A model generated the notes under the pieces. That model made no database searches, was not told where the DNA came from, and was given only the letters and a program-made list of their open reading frames with translations. From assembly GCA_945787595.1 (NCBI GenBank), contig CALZJV010000340.1:1-14751 (forward strand): a stretch of DNA of 14,751 nucleotides, given 5' to 3'. This document shows positions 14,117 to 14,751 of this stretch, piece by piece. The position numbers and the translations under genes are program-made. The stretch comes from an uncultured Desulfobacterales bacterium (GTDB taxonomy: Bacteria; Desulfobacterota; Desulfobacteria; Desulfobacterales; JAFDCJ01). The stretch's first letter is position 1, and the number at the start of each line of letters is the position of its first letter.

Positions 14117-14751
14117 TTAATGGCGCAGTGAACGAGAAATGGAGCGTATCCTGCCGGGAGTGCCCTTGCCAATATGGCTCTTGCTGTGAGATCGGATGGA
14201 AAGCTGGCCGCGATGGTACGGGTTACGCGAACGAATGCCATAATCTGGACGATGTGCCTTTTTGTGAAGGTATTTTTGGCCATTGTATTTACTACGGTGT
14301 TGTTTCTTGACATAGCCATAGTGGTGTTTTGTGTTGCGATAGCGCTTTAGATGGTCTTTATGGCGTGACTTGGTAAAATGAATGCTGCCGGTTTCCTTGC
14401 GGAAGTAGTGCCGATTTTTGTAGTGATAGGGATAATAGCCGCGATAATAATTAGAGTACTCGTAATTTCCATTGTCATAGCGGTCATTCCGGGCTTCATT
14501 CCGGATTTTCTCAGCTTCACGCAGCGCTTCCTCTGCCTGGCGGCCGGCTTCCGCCAGTCTTTGCTCGATGTCCGCTTCGCGCCGTTCAAGGTCCGCATTT
14601 CTTTCAGCAAGCTCCAGGCGTGCAAGCTCCAATCTCTCCTCTCGTTCAGCCACCAGGCGAGCACGATCAGCGGCCTCATCATAGGGCAACTCTTCGGTTT
14701 TCATCATAATTTTGGCTTCAGGAGGTGGCGCAAAGTTGGTATAATGCGTGA
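14117..14751 (-). CDS. Coiled-coil, Tyr/His/Lys-rich hypothetical protein, 5' partial
   Basis: The minus-strand frame stays open to the right edge, so the start lies outside the window. An ATG at 14707 exists but has no ribosome site, and the residues before it (NFAPPPEAKIM) read as protein, perhaps the region after a signal peptide. The visible 211 codons fall into two parts. About 60 residues form a highly charged Ala/Glu/Arg coiled coil (RLVAEREERLELARLELAER, continuing through IEQRLAEAGRQAEE). Then come about 110 residues of low complexity, very rich in Tyr, His, Lys and Arg (NYYRGYYPYHYKNRHYF, later repeated basic Ser-Arg-His stretches). The protein is strongly basic overall. This suggests a cell-envelope or nucleic acid/polyanion-binding protein, but no family is recognised. 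It converges on the PAC2 gene. Confidence 0.6.
   Translation of the reverse strand, partial: THYTNFAPPPEAKIMMKTEELPYDEAADRARLVAEREERLELARLELAERNADLERREADIEQRLAEAGRQAEEALREAEKIRNEARNDRYDNGNYEYSNYYRGYYPYHYKNRHYFRKETGSIHFTKSRHKDHLKRYRNTKHHYGYVKKQHRSKYNGQKYLHKKAHRPDYGIRSRNPYHRGQLSIRSHSKSHIGKGTPGRIRSISRSLRH

Noticed and set aside
14113..14310. Cys-rich plus-strand ORF (65 codons)
   Set aside because: No ribosome site; it is the complement of the Tyr/His/Lys-rich part of the minus-strand gene, which explains its composition.

Overview
The window looks like chromosomal DNA from an anaerobic, probably sulfate-reducing Desulfobacterota (deltaproteobacterial) bacterium. This rests on moderate GC content, Gram-negative envelope proteins, the style of a KefB-like antiporter, a DUF3124 protein, a DsrE-type protein and a PAC2-family protein. 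It is inference from remembered protein similarity; there is no rRNA or other phylogenetic marker here. I see no tRNA, rRNA, CRISPR array, transposase or phage gene.

Layout. Positions 1-4506 read on the plus strand: the C-terminal part of a YihY/BrkB-type membrane protein, a small outer-membrane beta-barrel protein, a shortened DsrE/DsrF-like gene, a start-less open stretch with one membrane segment, a KefB-like cation:proton antiporter whose 5' part is broken, and a DUF3124 exported protein. Positions 4551-9482 read on the minus strand and look metabolic: in transcription order a short-chain dehydrogenase (SDR), a thiamine-diphosphate (ThDP) enzyme of the acetolactate synthase type that is split by a frameshift, a bile acid:sodium symporter (BASS) family transporter, and a second SDR. 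A three-cysteine Rrf2-family regulator is transcribed divergently at 9767. Then come a minus-strand SRPBCC protein, an AT-rich structured gap, a secreted hypothetical protein, a close pair of genes (330-aa hypothetical plus PAC2-family protein), and at the right edge a minus-strand coiled-coil and Tyr/His/Lys-rich protein that runs off the window.

How the genes may work together. Two SDRs, a ThDP carboligase/lyase-type enzyme and an organic-anion transporter would fit a small uptake and catabolic module for an oxo- or hydroxy-acid-like substrate, with the divergent Rrf2 protein as a candidate regulator. No substrate can be named. Gaps of 180-270 nt and a likely terminator between the ThDP gene and the transporter argue against a single tight operon.

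The most striking feature is that three unrelated genes appear to have lost internal DNA relative to their families. The DsrE-like gene lost most of its middle in frame. The antiporter lost the segment after its first helix, with a frame change. The ThDP enzyme lost a short loop, with a frame change at a run of six C. Either this is real gene decay by short deletions or the assembled sequence dropped short segments; read mapping would tell. Other points are a perfect 24-bp palindrome upstream of one SDR, a nest of hairpins at about 11100-11190, and an altered cofactor motif in the ThDP enzyme.
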